A program made the translations under genes and the position numbers. Source: Linderina pennispora (taxonomy: Eukaryota > Kickxellomycota > Kickxellomycetes > Kickxellales > Kickxellaceae). Taken from it: a DNA stretch of 64,000 nt. Shown in pieces: positions 8,863-19,613 of the stretch (position 1 is its first letter; each line of letters starts with the position of its first letter). Under the pieces are notes generated by a model. The model did not search any database and had not been told where the DNA came from. It worked only from the letters and a program-made list of their open reading frames with translations. The stretch is taken from positions 868,001 through 932,000 of the forward strand of contig NW_024468254.1 of NCBI RefSeq assembly GCF_002104995.1, in the 5' to 3' direction.

Positions 8863-10111
8863 GGCTGAGGCGAGGGTGAAATACAACGCGCCTTGCGAGG
8901 CTCCCATGGATATGGCCCAGAATATTACAGCAGCACCACAAAGCGGCCAACTATGGAGCCGGGTCTCAAGGCGCGTGTTTTCGCAGTCCCCAGCGGATGT
9001 AGATGGCATGGTCCTATATTTATTGCCATACTCAATGTAGCGCTATCCATCTGCACAGCGCACTGTTCGTGCGCCATTTGCGACAGCCTAACACACTTGA
9101 GCATCTCCCTACCCCCGGGTGTTGGTCGATGTCACTCACCTGCTCCACCATCGGCATGCACACTGCCACCAGCCACTGCAGCCGCAGATGGACGTTGCCC
9201 ACCTGGACCTAACCGTAAACCTCGACCGAGACCCGCTACATACCCAAACCCCAGTGGCTGCGAGACACAATCTGGGACCCAGCCCAGGATACAGCCGCTG
9301 CAAAAGGACAAAAGCCAACATGGCTGCAGTAGCTACTCGCAGAATGGTGACGACAGAGTGGAAGGCAGACGACACTGGAGGGAAGGAAGCTGGCTCGCAA
9401 TCTGCGGAGAGGCGGCAAACAACAGGCGAACAGTGCGCTATACAGAACAAAGCCAGGCTGCACTATCCAGAACTAACCAGTGGACTACGCATCGATACAA
9501 AAAGGAGAGAAGAAAGTGCTCTAAGGAGGAGGACGGTATCTATTGGCTGTCAGGGAGTACTCAGAGCACCCCTGCAAGAGCGCTGACGCATGTGCTGCTC
9601 TCCTCCCACCCGCAGAATACACGGTGCAGCATCAGTTTAAGCACATGGTGCATACTTGTCTGTCCGCCGTGTGCTTCTCGGGAGAAGGCGCTTTGCCGAG
9701 TATACACTTGCTAAAAGGATGCGCGGGGCTGTCTTTCCCTCCCCGCTTGCAACTGGCAGCAGTCGCCATCCGCCTGCTCTGCAAAGAACATGCTTGTGCA
9801 TTTTAACAACCTGTCAAACCCCCCGAGCCGCGAACAAGCGGCATCGCATTTTCATGGTGGCATTCACACATGCCGAGCCAAATCAGTGACCCTCTTGCCA
9901 GGTCATTGCAAGTATCCACTCATGGTTTGTGTATATTGAGTGTCTGCCATGAGGCTTTACATGCCAACTCGGCATATATCGGCATTTGTCCTTCGTATCT
10001 AAATGCAGTACTCGCAAGTAAACTCGGAAAGGGCTATAATGAACGAGATGCAGGCTGCCATTCTGGGGTGAAGAAGGATGCAATGAATGTAATATATTTC
10101 AGTGAATATGT
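8863..10111. other. non-coding spacer between PPIH and FunK1 type A (block A)
   Basis: About 1.25 kb. It contains the PPIH promoter (TATA-like at about 9021-9030, read on the minus strand) and the 3' flank of the kinase. Open frames of up to 273 codons exist on the plus strand, but they overlap PPIH antisense and show no family signature. The stretch is almost base-for-base repeated at 28985-30230. Confidence 0.5.
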
Positions 10112-12795
10112 CTAAAGCTTGCTTTTCGAGGTCCTCCATGCCTGTGTCATCGTCTCAAGTAGGGCTGCGGCGATTTCGCTCTTTTTGGTTAGCCGCTCCT
10201 TGAATGGATCTGGTTTTTCCTTCACTCCTCTGATCCTAACTGGCATCGTGCCTTTATAACGGCTGCCGTCGCACCGAGCATCCTTTCGCAGATTCGGATT
10301 TTGGAACAGAGCCTTGTAAAGGTCCTCAGTTAGGTCTTTAAGGATTCCGACATCTTCAACAAAATGGAAGTGGTCCAGGATTTTGTTGTCGAGGATAGTG
10401 CTGCTGAACATATGATTCTCCTTTACTTCACCTGCTTCTCTAGCTGCCCCACTTCTCCAGCGTCCGACTTCCAGGTCCTCAAGTTCTTCCAGTGATCGCC
10501 TGTCAGCTTTCTCTCTGCAGATTCCGATGGTGCCGTGCCAGCAGATTAGGTAGATAAGCGACTCCCAGTCGTCCAGCGCTGATCGCTCCACGTCTGACCG
10601 GAGAAGGTTGTTGATGCTCATAAACGGGATTGTCCCTCGCGTCTCCAGGTTCGGCCCTCGCGAATCGCTCAGATCGAGTGCGCAGTCAAAGTCGATAAGC
10701 AGTCCGCGCGCCGGTTTGCCTTCCTCGCGCACGACAAGGATGTTGTTGCTTGAAATGTCGCGGTGGAGGATGCTGCACCGACTCACCACCTCCGAGTGGC
10801 AGCGCATGGCATCCCCCAGAACGACGATAAACTCATCCACTGACTCGACCGTATCGAGCGAGTCGCCAATCGGGGACATGGCCAACCGCTTGTGCGCGCG
10901 GAACGGTATTGCAGTGCCATCCGGCTTGTGCAGCGAGAACAGCGAGCCCAGGATGTGGCTCGACTGGTCCTCAAACATGCCTCTGCCTGTGCCGATGTAG
11001 ACACGGCCACCGGCATCGAGCCTGGGATAGACCAGGTCCTCGACGTCCGACTGTGCCAGCTCTGTGGTGATTCTGTGCAGAAGCGACACCTCGTCCCGTT
11101 TGTCATCGACACGGTCCTCCTCAGCCTCCGGCCATGCATCCTTTATCACAAACTTGGGAGTAATTCCGCCGCCAGTGGGCTCCTCGTCTGTCACCAAATA
11201 GCACCTCGTATGCCGGCCAAACAGGCCGTCCGCTCCCAGCAGCACCTTGTCGAAGTAGTACGTTTTTGTGGCTACAGGGCGTGATGCCATGTCTGCTGTG
11301 TCGGGACAGTCAATGGCCCAGCAGTTGGCTTCAGCATCCCAGTAAATGGACGGGTCGCTTCCGAGCTGGTCCTCCTCGCACAGTGCAAAGTTGACCAGCA
11401 GCTCGACGAACTGCCGACGACCGGCTGCTGCTGTGATATCCAGGACACTGGACGAGAAGACTGCGTCATTGGAGAGCAGGCACACTCGCACCTCGTTGTC
11501 ACACACGGTCAGACCCCAGGCGAACCGTCTGAAGTGGTGGCACTTGTAGATGTTGCGTGTGCTCTGCATCAGCTGCGCATAAGCCTTGTCAACCGTGCGC
11601 CGAGTCTTGTCAGACCGAGCCACGATAAGAGCTAGTGCGTCGCTGTAGCTGAAGCCACTGACGAGTTCGATGCTGCTATGTGGGCCTTGCGTCTTGATGC
11701 CTGCCTCGCTTGCCAGACATTCGGCAGCATCGCTGCACTCGCGATCTGAGCTGACGCATGGAAGTATGTGGCGGTAGTCTTCGAGGTGCCTGCCAAAGGT
11801 GTCTGTATCCAGTGCACGCACGAAGGTGTCAGTGTGGCGGGAGACAAATAGGATGAGCGACATGGCTGACTTCAGTATCTGTTCTGCCGTACGTGTGCTG
11901 TTCCCATTAGCGCTATCAGTAGGCGTGGCCGGCGTTGGGCGAATCCACTGCTCAAGGCTCGCGAATGAACTGTCGGTTGACTCACGGCTCTCGTCCTTTG
12001 CTCTGCTGTATCCTGCAATGTCGAATAGCGCCTGCTGTTGCTCTTGTTGTTGCTGCTGCTGACAGGTGCCTATATCGCAAGCAAGTTCTCTGAGAGCATC
12101 CTGGATATCGTCGACGCTGCTCGCTGCACTGCTGTCGACTGTGTTGAGCCGGTGCTCCAGCTCCAGTGCGACCTGAGCCGAGACCAGCCTGGCCAGCCTG
12201 CGTGTCGTAGCGATTCTCGGCTCTACAATGTCGAACACTGCATCGGCGTCACGGATAAGTCGCTCCTTGACCCAGTAGTCGGCTTCGGCCAGCTCTTCGT
12301 ATTTGTTGTCCCACCAAATCGTTTGCTCGTCCGACTCAATACCCGCACTAGAGCCTGCGTTCTTTGCCGGTGGGACCGCTGTGTCGGAAGAGTAATACGA
12401 GGAGTGTGCCATTACCTTCCTCCTGTATCCTGGAGGAGGCCGGGCACCTACAGCGTTGAGGTAATGCAGGTTAGTAAGTAGCGGTGCTGCTTGGCTGCCG
12501 TTCTGGTGATGCTGGCCCGGCACTTACATCCACTAAAGCATATGCAGCTAGTCTTCTTTGCCGGTGGCACACTGTCATCGGCATCGGTATTTGCCGCAGA
12601 ATCCGAGCGCGACCGCTTAGTGCCAATGCAGACTGTGTTGCTGGAGGAGCGTGCCTTCTTTGGCGGCGAGAACTTGCCAGCTGGCGATGAAATGGAGCTA
12701 TCGAGCTTGCGCTTGGCGCCCGTAGCGGCTGGCTTGCCGGCGGTAGGGGCTGGCAGAGTCCGAGAAAGCTCAGCGGGAATGTTGCAGGTAGTCAT
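10112..12795 (-). CDS. FunK1-family protein kinase, type A (catalytic loop intact), copy A
   Basis: Two exons: 12528..12795 and 10112..12447. The 80-nt intron has donor GTAAGT, branch TACTAAC and acceptor TGTAG, and the phase is preserved; the product is about 867 residues. Exon 1 is basic and Ser-rich with NLS-like PPKKAR and TKRSRS. There is a Gln run in the first third. A restriction-endonuclease-like region follows, but its E-x-K site reads VAR (SDALALIVARSDKT). The C-terminal FunK1 kinase domain has FVIKDAWPE (beta3 Lys, about 525), SILHRDISSNNIL (Asp653 and loop Asn) and LLIDFDCALD (metal Asp), then DDWESLIYLICW. FunK1 is a fungal-expanded kinase family described first in Coprinopsis. 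The last codons (after QAW) differ from the other copies, implying a replaced 3' end. Biological role unknown; probably nuclear. Confidence 0.88.
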
Positions 12796-13685
12796 GGGCG
12801 ACTGATAAATTACAAGGGGAATGGGCTCAAATGCAGGAGGTTGAAGGGCTAAGGCGAAATGGAGAGACAAGGGCTGTGGACAGCAGCTCTGGAGTGGTTT
12901 AAGGGCTGAGGCGAGCCACCGCCATTGGCTGCAGCGTGTTTACTGCCTGGGATTTTTCTGCGCTCTGGAACTGTTGTTTACGAAAAGGCGCTTGAGCAGA
13001 TCCGATTTGATCGGGTCCCGCATCTGAAGCACCGCATCGCCGATCATGGATGTGGCGCTGGCTGCATCGGTACGCCTGCATTCAGCGGCGGCTCTACAGG
13101 CTCGCATGGAGAGCCGGCTCGTATCCAACCAGCGAAAGCAGAGCAGAGCAGCACACTACAAACCCGAGACAACCGATATCAGACACACCAGTCGAGACGA
13201 GGCAAGCGGACTCCGATGCACGTACTGGGCTGATATGGAACAAGTGCGTGGACACATGGGAATGAATGCGGATGTGCGCACAACAGCAAGCTCTCGTCGG
13301 CCCCTTCTTCATTATCACATTTTCCTTGTATCGGATGTCCCGGCTTGCCATGTAGACTCTTGGCGACGGCATACTTGAAACTGTCAATTATTTTCTGTTG
13401 CGGCCACGCAGCCTGCCATTGCCGACTGTCTGATGATGGCACCAATGCTGACCACTATTGCTTCTGCTACGCGTGTGTGCTGCTTGCCTGACACTAAGTG
13501 CATATAATACTGGGGCTGCATATTCAGAGCAGGCACATTAAACGGTGTCATGCTAATATCTACTGGCATCTACACCAAATGCACAACATGTGCTTGCCCT
13601 TGTCCTTGCAATGTGTGTTTTGTGATGATACTCTTTAAGCGAGTACAAGATCAAAAATGATGCATAGTGTACAGCAGAGAAAATG
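12796..13685. other. spacer between FunK1 type A and type B (block A)
   Basis: About 890 bp: promoter side of the type A kinase and 3' flank of the type B kinase, near-identical to 60400-61289. The short frames in it have no recognisable product. Confidence 0.5.
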
Positions 13686-16494
13686 CTATGGTGATGGTTT
13701 GTGCTGGTTGCGAATGGTGCTCATCGAATCCTTCCATGCCTGTGTCATCGTCTCAAGTAGTACTGCGGCGATTTCGCTCTTTTTGGTTAGCCGCTCCTTG
13801 AATGGATCCGATTTCTTCTTCTCACCTCTGACCTTTACATCCATTGTGCCTTTATAACGGCTGCCGTCGCACCGAGTGTCCTTTCGCAGATTCGGATTTT
13901 GGAACAGGTCCATGTAAAGGTCCTCAGTTAGGTCTTTAAGGATTCCGACATCTTCAACAAAATGGAAGTGGTCCAGGATTTTGTTGTCGAGGATAGTGCT
14001 GCTGAACATATGGTCTTCCTTTACTTTTGATACTTCCTTAGCCGATCCCCTTCTCCAGTTTCTGATATCCAAATTCTCAAGCTCATCCAACGATCGCCTG
14101 TCAGCTTTCTCTCTGCAGATTCCGATGGTGGCGAACCAGCATATGAGATATATCAGCGACTCCCAGTCATCTAGCACTGACCGCTCCACATCGAATCCTG
14201 AAAGGGTGTTGATGCTCATAAATGGGAGCACTCCAATCTGCCCACTGCGTATAAACCTCCGCTCCTCCTCTACTTTCAGTGCGTTGTCGAAATCAAACAG
14301 CAGCCCGCGCAACTGCCCATTTTCATCTGCCACTGCAAGAATCGTCTCATCGCATATGTTCCGATGGAGAATGCCGCACCTATTGAGGATTTCAGCATGG
14401 CTGCGCATTGCATCGCCCAACACAACGATGAAGTCGTGGACCGAGGTGACAGACTTTAGGGGGAATCCGACAGCCCTCATCACCACCCGTGTGTGAACGC
14501 GGAATGGGACAGGCTTTCCTTCCGGCCCAGTGTGGTTGAATAGTGGCCCGAGTACATTTCTCGTGTTGTCCTCCAGCATCTTACCGTCCACCTGGATGCA
14601 AACGTTGCACCAGCCATGGAGTCTGGGCACTATGATTTCCGGATCCGTAACCGCGTCTCTGATCTCGTTCAGGAAATCGATCTCGCTGCGGCCACTGGCT
14701 AGACCGCCTTCGACCTCGGGCCATGCGTCCTTGATAAGGAACTTTGGCTCGACAGTCCCATTTACAGGCGGATGGTCGCTGGCCAAGAAGCAGCGCCTAT
14801 GTGGCCCAAACAGATTATCCGCGCTGAACAGGGTCTGGTCGCAGTAATAGGCTGTGGTGGCGCTGCCTGACGACCTGCCGCTGGTGCTCGGGCCCTCGAT
14901 CATCCAGCACTTGTGCTCGAAGCTCCAGTCAATCGTCGTGTCGAAGCCAAGCTGGTCGAAATCGCACAGTGAAAAGTGCACCAGCACCTCGATGAACTTG
15001 GTGCGGCCGTCTGGTGTGGCGACGTCAATGGGCTTGGATGCAAAGACCCTGTCGTTCGACAACAGGCATATCCGCACCTCGGTGTCGCAGATTGACATGC
15101 CCCAGAGGAAGCGGCGCCAGTCCTGGCTGGAGTACATGTTTCGGCTGTACAGAAGCAGCTGCGCATGTGCCTGGCGCACCAGCGCTGGGGTCTTGCCGGG
15201 CTTCACCTCGACCACAGCGAGCATGTCGCTGTAGTCGACAGGATCTTCTACTAGTGCCACGGCCTTGTTCTTGTGGCTGAGCTCGCGGGTGGCCAGCCCG
15301 ATATCCACCCGCCGGTCATCGTCCTTTCCGACAGGTGCGCAGTCGTATATCTGATATGGCAGGATGTGCCGACGATGCACTGCATCGCACTTCGCGCTGC
15401 TTCCTGCTTGTGCGCGGACAAAACTGTCCTCGCTCTTTGCTACGAATAGCGAGAACTGCTGGATCGGCAGGTACATCTTCCGCTCTGCGCGGCCTGATGC
15501 TCCAGCGGTCGATCTGGCTGCATGAGTGGAGGAGATCCACTCATTGAGCGACTCGACCATAGCCTGAGTGTCAGAGCTAGGTGCTGGCACTGGTGGCGGG
15601 TGGGAGTCGCTGGTGGGTGGTGGCTGAGGCTGCCCCGGCCGCGTGCTGGGATGGCCAGTTGCTGCGCCTGTGCGGTTGGCCGCCATGTCGTTGGCCACAC
15701 CGAGGTGGCACTCAAGCTCCGCCGAAATGTGGTCTGTGATCTCGGCTGCCAGGTCAGCCTTGTCCTTGGTGCGGGGGTGGAGGAGGCCAAGAACAGCGTC
15801 GATGTCGCCGAGAAGGCACTCGCTGACCCAGAGGGATGCCTCCTTGTCCCTCTCTGCCTTGAGATCGCTCGGCGACATCACCTTGTTCGACTGTACAGTC
15901 GAGTTGTTCGCCGTGGACTTGACGGGGGTCTGCTTGCTGTTCTTGACGATGGTTGGGTTCACTGGCGCATCTACAGGCAAAAGCGGCATAGATGTTGTTT
16001 GTCAGTACCTGGCCAACTCTGGTGCTCAGGTCGATATCCGCTTGAATGCACTTACCGCTTTTCTTAGCCTTCGTGAGCTTGGTGACAGGCGGCGAGTGGA
16101 ACAGGGCCGGTTTCTTGTCGCAAGGTGGATTTTCAGCGATACGGCGCTCCGTGCTGGAGCGGACCGGTGTGGTGAGCTGTGAGACCGGTAGTGCGGACAT
16201 GTCACCTTCGGCAGCCGGGTGTTCCGCAATAGCGTGCGCATTGTTGTGATGGTCAGGCGTGCGGGGATCGCTGACTGGGAATGCCGAAATGGGGCTGTCC
16301 AGGATCGAGTCTTCTGCGATGGTGCTCAGGCGAGTGGTGCCGTCGAGGAGATGGCGGCTATATGCGTCATCAAGGTTGAACGGCACCGGTGAGCGGTCAT
16401 GTGCGGTCAGCACAGCTGTCGGCTTGCGCTTCTTTGGGGCGCTGGGAGCCACCTCCTGCCTACGCTTCGATGGCGGAGGTGTGTCGAAAGGCAT
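13686..16494 (-). CDS. FunK1-family pseudokinase, type B, with intact E-V-K endonuclease-like motif, copy A
   Basis: Two exons: 16056..16494 and 13686..15970. The 85-nt intron has donor GTAAGT and acceptor CTGTAG with matching phase; the product is about 907 residues. Exon 1 carries an SV40-like NLS (PKKRKP) near the start. The middle region has SDMLAVVEVKPGKT (Glu401, Lys403) followed by QAHAQLLLYSRNMY, the pattern of a PD-(D/E)XK-type fold seen N-terminal to FunK1 kinases. The kinase domain keeps FLIKDAWPE (about 557) and LLFDFDNALK (about 705), but the catalytic loop reads ILHRNICDETIL: catalytic Asp to Asn at 684, and loop Asn to Thr. Phosphotransfer is therefore unlikely. A TATA-like element lies about 35 bp upstream. 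It is head-to-tail with the type A kinase and divergent from SSXT. Confidence 0.87.
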
Positions 16495-17088
16495 GTGCTA
16501 CACTATTGATAATAGTAGTAACAGCGATATATAATAAACGAAAAGTTTCTGAAAATGCGCAGCTCAGTAAAAATGCCAGCTGCAAAAGTAAGGAAGGCTC
16601 GCACTATTCCTGGATTTCTGGCACAAGAGCTGCTCCTTCGCTTGTTGCAAAAAGCTCTGATCAAGAGCTGCTGGGTGGCGCAGGAGCAGTCCTGGAATGG
16701 CCCATGGCTGCGGCTGCATGCACAACTTCGGCAACAAGTGTAGTTAGAGTTGTGTGATCAGTCAAATGCCAGCCGGACGCATTGGGCGAACGCAAGTTCT
16801 ACCGTGCAACGATCTACATGTGTATTTCCATATGCTGATCGCACATCCAGCAAGCACTACAGCATCTGCGTAGATCGAAACATGCTACCGACTACTCCCC
16901 GAGAGACGTGCCACTGGCTGCCTGCAAAATGGGAGTGGGATGCGGCTCCTCCAGCATCTGTTTACACGAATGCCTCACAGCCCAAAATCTGCCATGCACC
17001 GCCAGGGGATATATTGTGCACCCTTTCTCCCGGCGCGCGTCTGCCAGCCGCTTTATCTCTCACCACTACCACAACCTTAAACCCAGAC
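16495..17088. promoter_or_regulatory. divergent intergenic region, FunK1 type B and SSXT (block A)
   Basis: Holds both promoters. A gatatatt element at about 17006-17013 lies some 80 bp before the SSXT ATG. A 62-codon frame (16555-16743) is not preserved in block B, where it breaks after about 30 codons, so it is not annotated as a gene. Confidence 0.45.
16526..16539 (-). promoter_or_regulatory. TATA-like element of FunK1 type B (block A)
   Basis: Read on the minus strand this is GTTTATTATATATC, about 35 bp upstream of the ATG at 16494. A TATATA core is kept at the equivalent place in block B (about 33298-33304). Confidence 0.45.
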
Positions 17089-17859
17089 ATGGACGGCTAC
17101 CTGCACAGCGACACCGGAAAAGACAGCGACATCGAGGTAACGCTCGAGGATGACAACTCCTCCGACGACCAGCAGCAGCAGCCCACCAGCACCCGGACAT
17201 TCACCCCCAAAGCCCGTTCGCAAACAGCGCAGCAGGTGGACGATGGCCAGGAGCAGCCGTACCTGCCGCGTCTCAAGACCAGCATCATCCAGATGGTCCT
17301 GAACATCAACAGCGAGCTGATCAGGCTCTGCCAAGAGTACCAGAACAACAGCCTGATGGACGACCCGCAGCTGATCATGTACCAGAACCGGCTGCAGACC
17401 AACCTGGCGTACCTGGCCAGCGTCGCCGACAATTACCTGGATCCAACCAGAAATGCACCAGACCTGGGACCACTGCCAACACCGACGCTGGCAGACAGCA
17501 GCAGATCGACGATTGAGGCGCGGCTGCAGGATGCAAGAGAGGTGTATGCAAAGTATGTGCAGGCGTGGAATGACCGGCAGCTGGAGCTGTCACGGCGAGC
17601 AAAGGCGCTGCTGGCCGACGAAGAGAAGGCACAGTTTGCGAGCCTGGACCGAGAGAACCTGAACGAGCAGGTGGTCGAGCTGCTGAGGAACGACAGAGTC
17701 AGCTTCGACAAGTCTGGAGACGAGCCGATTTCGCCAGAGACATACACGCCGTTTCCGCCATTCAGGCTGCCGGCGCACACACAGCTGCCACCAGGCGTTC
17801 CCCGGTGGACATTCAACAATAGCACAGCAGTGCCTGAGGATAGCAAAAAGTCAGCGTAA
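17089..17859 (+). CDS. SSXT/SS18 (GIF)-domain protein, copy A
   Basis: A 256-residue protein. An acidic, Gln-rich N-terminus (EVTLEDDNSSDDQQQQ) precedes an SSXT N-terminal homology domain at about residues 60-115 (IIQMVLNINSELIRLCQEY ... YQNRLQTNLAYLASVAD). This matches the IQKMLDEN...LIQ...YQ..LH.NL.YLA.IAD pattern of human SS18 and plant GIF/AN3. SS18-family proteins are transcriptional co-activators bound to SWI/SNF remodelers. A helical, charged segment and a Pro-rich end (TPFPPFRLPAHTQLPPG) follow. The frame is open further upstream, but the leader ending acccagacATG about 80 bp after a TATA-like element points to 17089 as the start. Its neighbour, the histidyl-tRNA synthetase, converges 96 bp away. 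Duplicated in block B. Confidence 0.8.
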   Translation: MDGYLHSDTGKDSDIEVTLEDDNSSDDQQQQPTSTRTFTPKARSQTAQQVDDGQEQPYLPRLKTSIIQMVLNINSELIRLCQEYQNNSLMDDPQLIMYQNRLQTNLAYLASVADNYLDPTRNAPDLGPLPTPTLADSSRSTIEARLQDAREVYAKYVQAWNDRQLELSRRAKALLADEEKAQFASLDRENLNEQVVELLRNDRVSFDKSGDEPISPETYTPFPPFRLPAHTQLPPGVPRWTFNNSTAVPEDSKKSA

Positions 17860-17955
17860 TATAAAGTCAATATGTCTGAGTAGTAGGCATTTATTGACAC
17901 TGATTGTAATGTCGACCCAACCACATGACTGAATTATTATTATCAAGCGACAAAT

Positions 17956-19377
17956 CTACGACAAAGCAGTCAAGACCTCGTCCAGGCTCATCTTGGTCTG
18001 CTTTTTTGTTTCTGTGTCGCGCAAAACTACAGATGAACTCTCCATTTCATCGCCACCCACGAGAACAACCTTTTGCGGTATAAGATCGGCTCCAAGCACA
18101 TGCGCCAACTGCTTCGAGACTGGTGGGTGTGACGCTATGCTGCTCACGACCTTCTTTTGAGGATTGATGATGGGATGGTACACGAACGATTTGTGCTTCT
18201 GGCGAATGACCTGCGCAACCTTCATAGCATAATTGTACAGTGACTGATCAATGGTGTGCTTGTTCAGTTCAGAGCCTTCGGTCTGGGTGCCATTCCGAAT
18301 TATCAGGACGGGGATAGGCGCTGGCGGAAGCTGAACCTTTTGGTCAGCAACAAGAAGCGCCAGGCGATCAATTCCGGCAGCCCAGCCGATCCCAGGCAGC
18401 TTTGGTCCACCCATCGTTTCGACCAGCCCATCATACCGGCCGCCAGCCAGAATCGTTGCCTGCGATTTGCCCAAGCCCTGTGAATTGCAGACCACCTCCC
18501 ATACCGTGTGCTGGTAGTAATCGAGGCCGCGCACGAGCTTGTCGTTGACTTTGTACGGAATACCCAAGGCCTCAAGCCCCCTGCAGACATAATTAAAGTG
18601 ATCGCGCGAATTGTCGCTCATGTATGTGGCCAGCTTCGGTGCACGGAGCAGAATCTTCTTGTCATTCTCGTCCTTCGAGTCCAAGATCCGGAGCGGATTG
18701 GTTGTGAGCCTCCTCCGGCTGTCTTCAGACAAGTCCTCCTTGAAGTCGCTCAAATAGGCGGTCAGTCCTTGGCGGTATGCCATTCGCGATTCCGCATCGC
18801 CGATGGTGTTTATCTGCAGCTCCAGGTCGCCTGCAAGAGGAAGACTGTTCAAAAAGTTCCATGCTGACTCGATGCACTCAACATCAGAAGCCGGATGCGA
18901 GATACCGATCACCTCTACCCCGAACTGTTCAAACTGACGCAGTCGGCCTTTCTGCGGCCGCTCATGGCGGAACATGGGCCCTGAGTAGTATAGTTTCTGC
19001 GGCAAGCTCGCTGTCAGCGCATTATGGATCACAGCGCGCACCACGGCTGCTGTGCCCTCGGGACGCATGGTCATCCAGTCGCTGCTCGAGTCCTGGAACT
19101 TGTACAGCTCCTTCCCGACCACATCCGAGTCCTGCCCCAGAGACCGCTCGAATATCGAGGAGTATTCGAGAATAGGCGTTGTGATCGGCTGGAACCCGAA
19201 GGACTCGACAGCCTTGCGTCCAGCATCGGTGATCTGCTCGTACTTGCGGTAGGCAAGCCCGAGTCGATCAACCATACCGCGTACTGGGCGGACGGCATCA
19301 CGCCTCATGGAGTAGTAGCGCATAGACGAGGCAACATGCGAGACACCCGCTGCCTTCCACGCCCGAATTGACTGCAT
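17956..19377 (-). CDS. histidyl-tRNA synthetase, bacterial-type, probably mitochondrial
   Basis: Charges tRNA-His. The 473-residue class II synthetase shows motif 1 near QPITTPILEYSSIFERSLG, motif 2 GPMFRHERPQKGRLRQFEQF, the histidine-binding LVRGLDYYQHTVWEV, and a GIGWAAGIDRLALL motif 3. A C-terminal anticodon-binding domain follows (VLIIRNG...). The ATP-side segment MRPEGTAAVVRAVI is the bacterial form; the eukaryotic cytosolic form has RYDLTVPFAR. The first 25 or so residues are basic, Ser/Tyr-rich and lack acids (MQSIRAWKAAGVSHVASSMR), as expected for a mitochondrial presequence. This suggests an organellar enzyme separate from the cytosolic one, unlike the single HTS1 of yeast. The gene is intronless and diverges from the coiled-coil gene at 19614. 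Confidence 0.92.
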   Translation of the reverse strand: MQSIRAWKAAGVSHVASSMRYYSMRRDAVRPVRGMVDRLGLAYRKYEQITDAGRKAVESFGFQPITTPILEYSSIFERSLGQDSDVVGKELYKFQDSSSDWMTMRPEGTAAVVRAVIHNALTASLPQKLYYSGPMFRHERPQKGRLRQFEQFGVEVIGISHPASDVECIESAWNFLNSLPLAGDLELQINTIGDAESRMAYRQGLTAYLSDFKEDLSEDSRRRLTTNPLRILDSKDENDKKILLRAPKLATYMSDNSRDHFNYVCRGLEALGIPYKVNDKLVRGLDYYQHTVWEVVCNSQGLGKSQATILAGGRYDGLVETMGGPKLPGIGWAAGIDRLALLVADQKVQLPPAPIPVLIIRNGTQTEGSELNKHTIDQSLYNYAMKVAQVIRQKHKSFVYHPIINPQKKVVSSIASHPPVSKQLAHVLGADLIPQKVVLVGGDEMESSSVVLRDTETKKQTKMSLDEVLTALS

Positions 19378-19613
19378 AGCTGTTGGAAATTAGAAATAGC
19401 TGGTTGCGGAGCGGAAGAGACGCTGCGATCGCAGATACCGCTGCAAGTGGTGATGTGGTTTTTGCATGGCTGCAACCAGTGATCTGATCTCCAACATGGC
19501 ATGGCCTAATCACAAGGCGTCAAGTAAACACAGCTCTGCCTGTGCTCGCCACTTTCGGGCGGGCTGTGCACAGCTCAGACCTTTCCTTCAATTCTCAACA
19601 CTATTCAACGAAC

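Larger units (their letters stand above)
8315..17853. repeat. segmental duplication, block A (PPIH, FunK1 A, FunK1 B, SSXT)
   Basis: About 9.5 kb, nearly identical to 28437-34850 (block B) in coding and non-coding sequence apart from one large deletion and two insertions in B. Homology begins at caaagaaata next to the AAA ATPase stop and ends within the last codons of the SSXT gene (gaggatagcaaaa). The two kinases and their spacer are also matched by block C. Confidence 0.9.

Noticed and set aside
9003-9009. Upstream ATG as start of PPIH (219-residue form)
   Set aside because: A TATA-like run sits about 13 bp before it, so transcripts should start downstream; the extension is not shared with the family.
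8893-9714. 273-codon plus-strand frame, also open in block B (29015-29836)
   Set aside because: Partly antisense to PPIH, Cys/Pro/Arg-rich with no domain; conservation only reflects the recent duplication.
14854-15234. Plus-strand frames repeated in all three type B copies
   Set aside because: Antisense to the kinase exon 2; conserved because the kinase is.
16555-16743. 62-codon frame between FunK1 type B and SSXT
   Set aside because: The block B counterpart breaks after about 30 codons; likely leader or promoter sequence.
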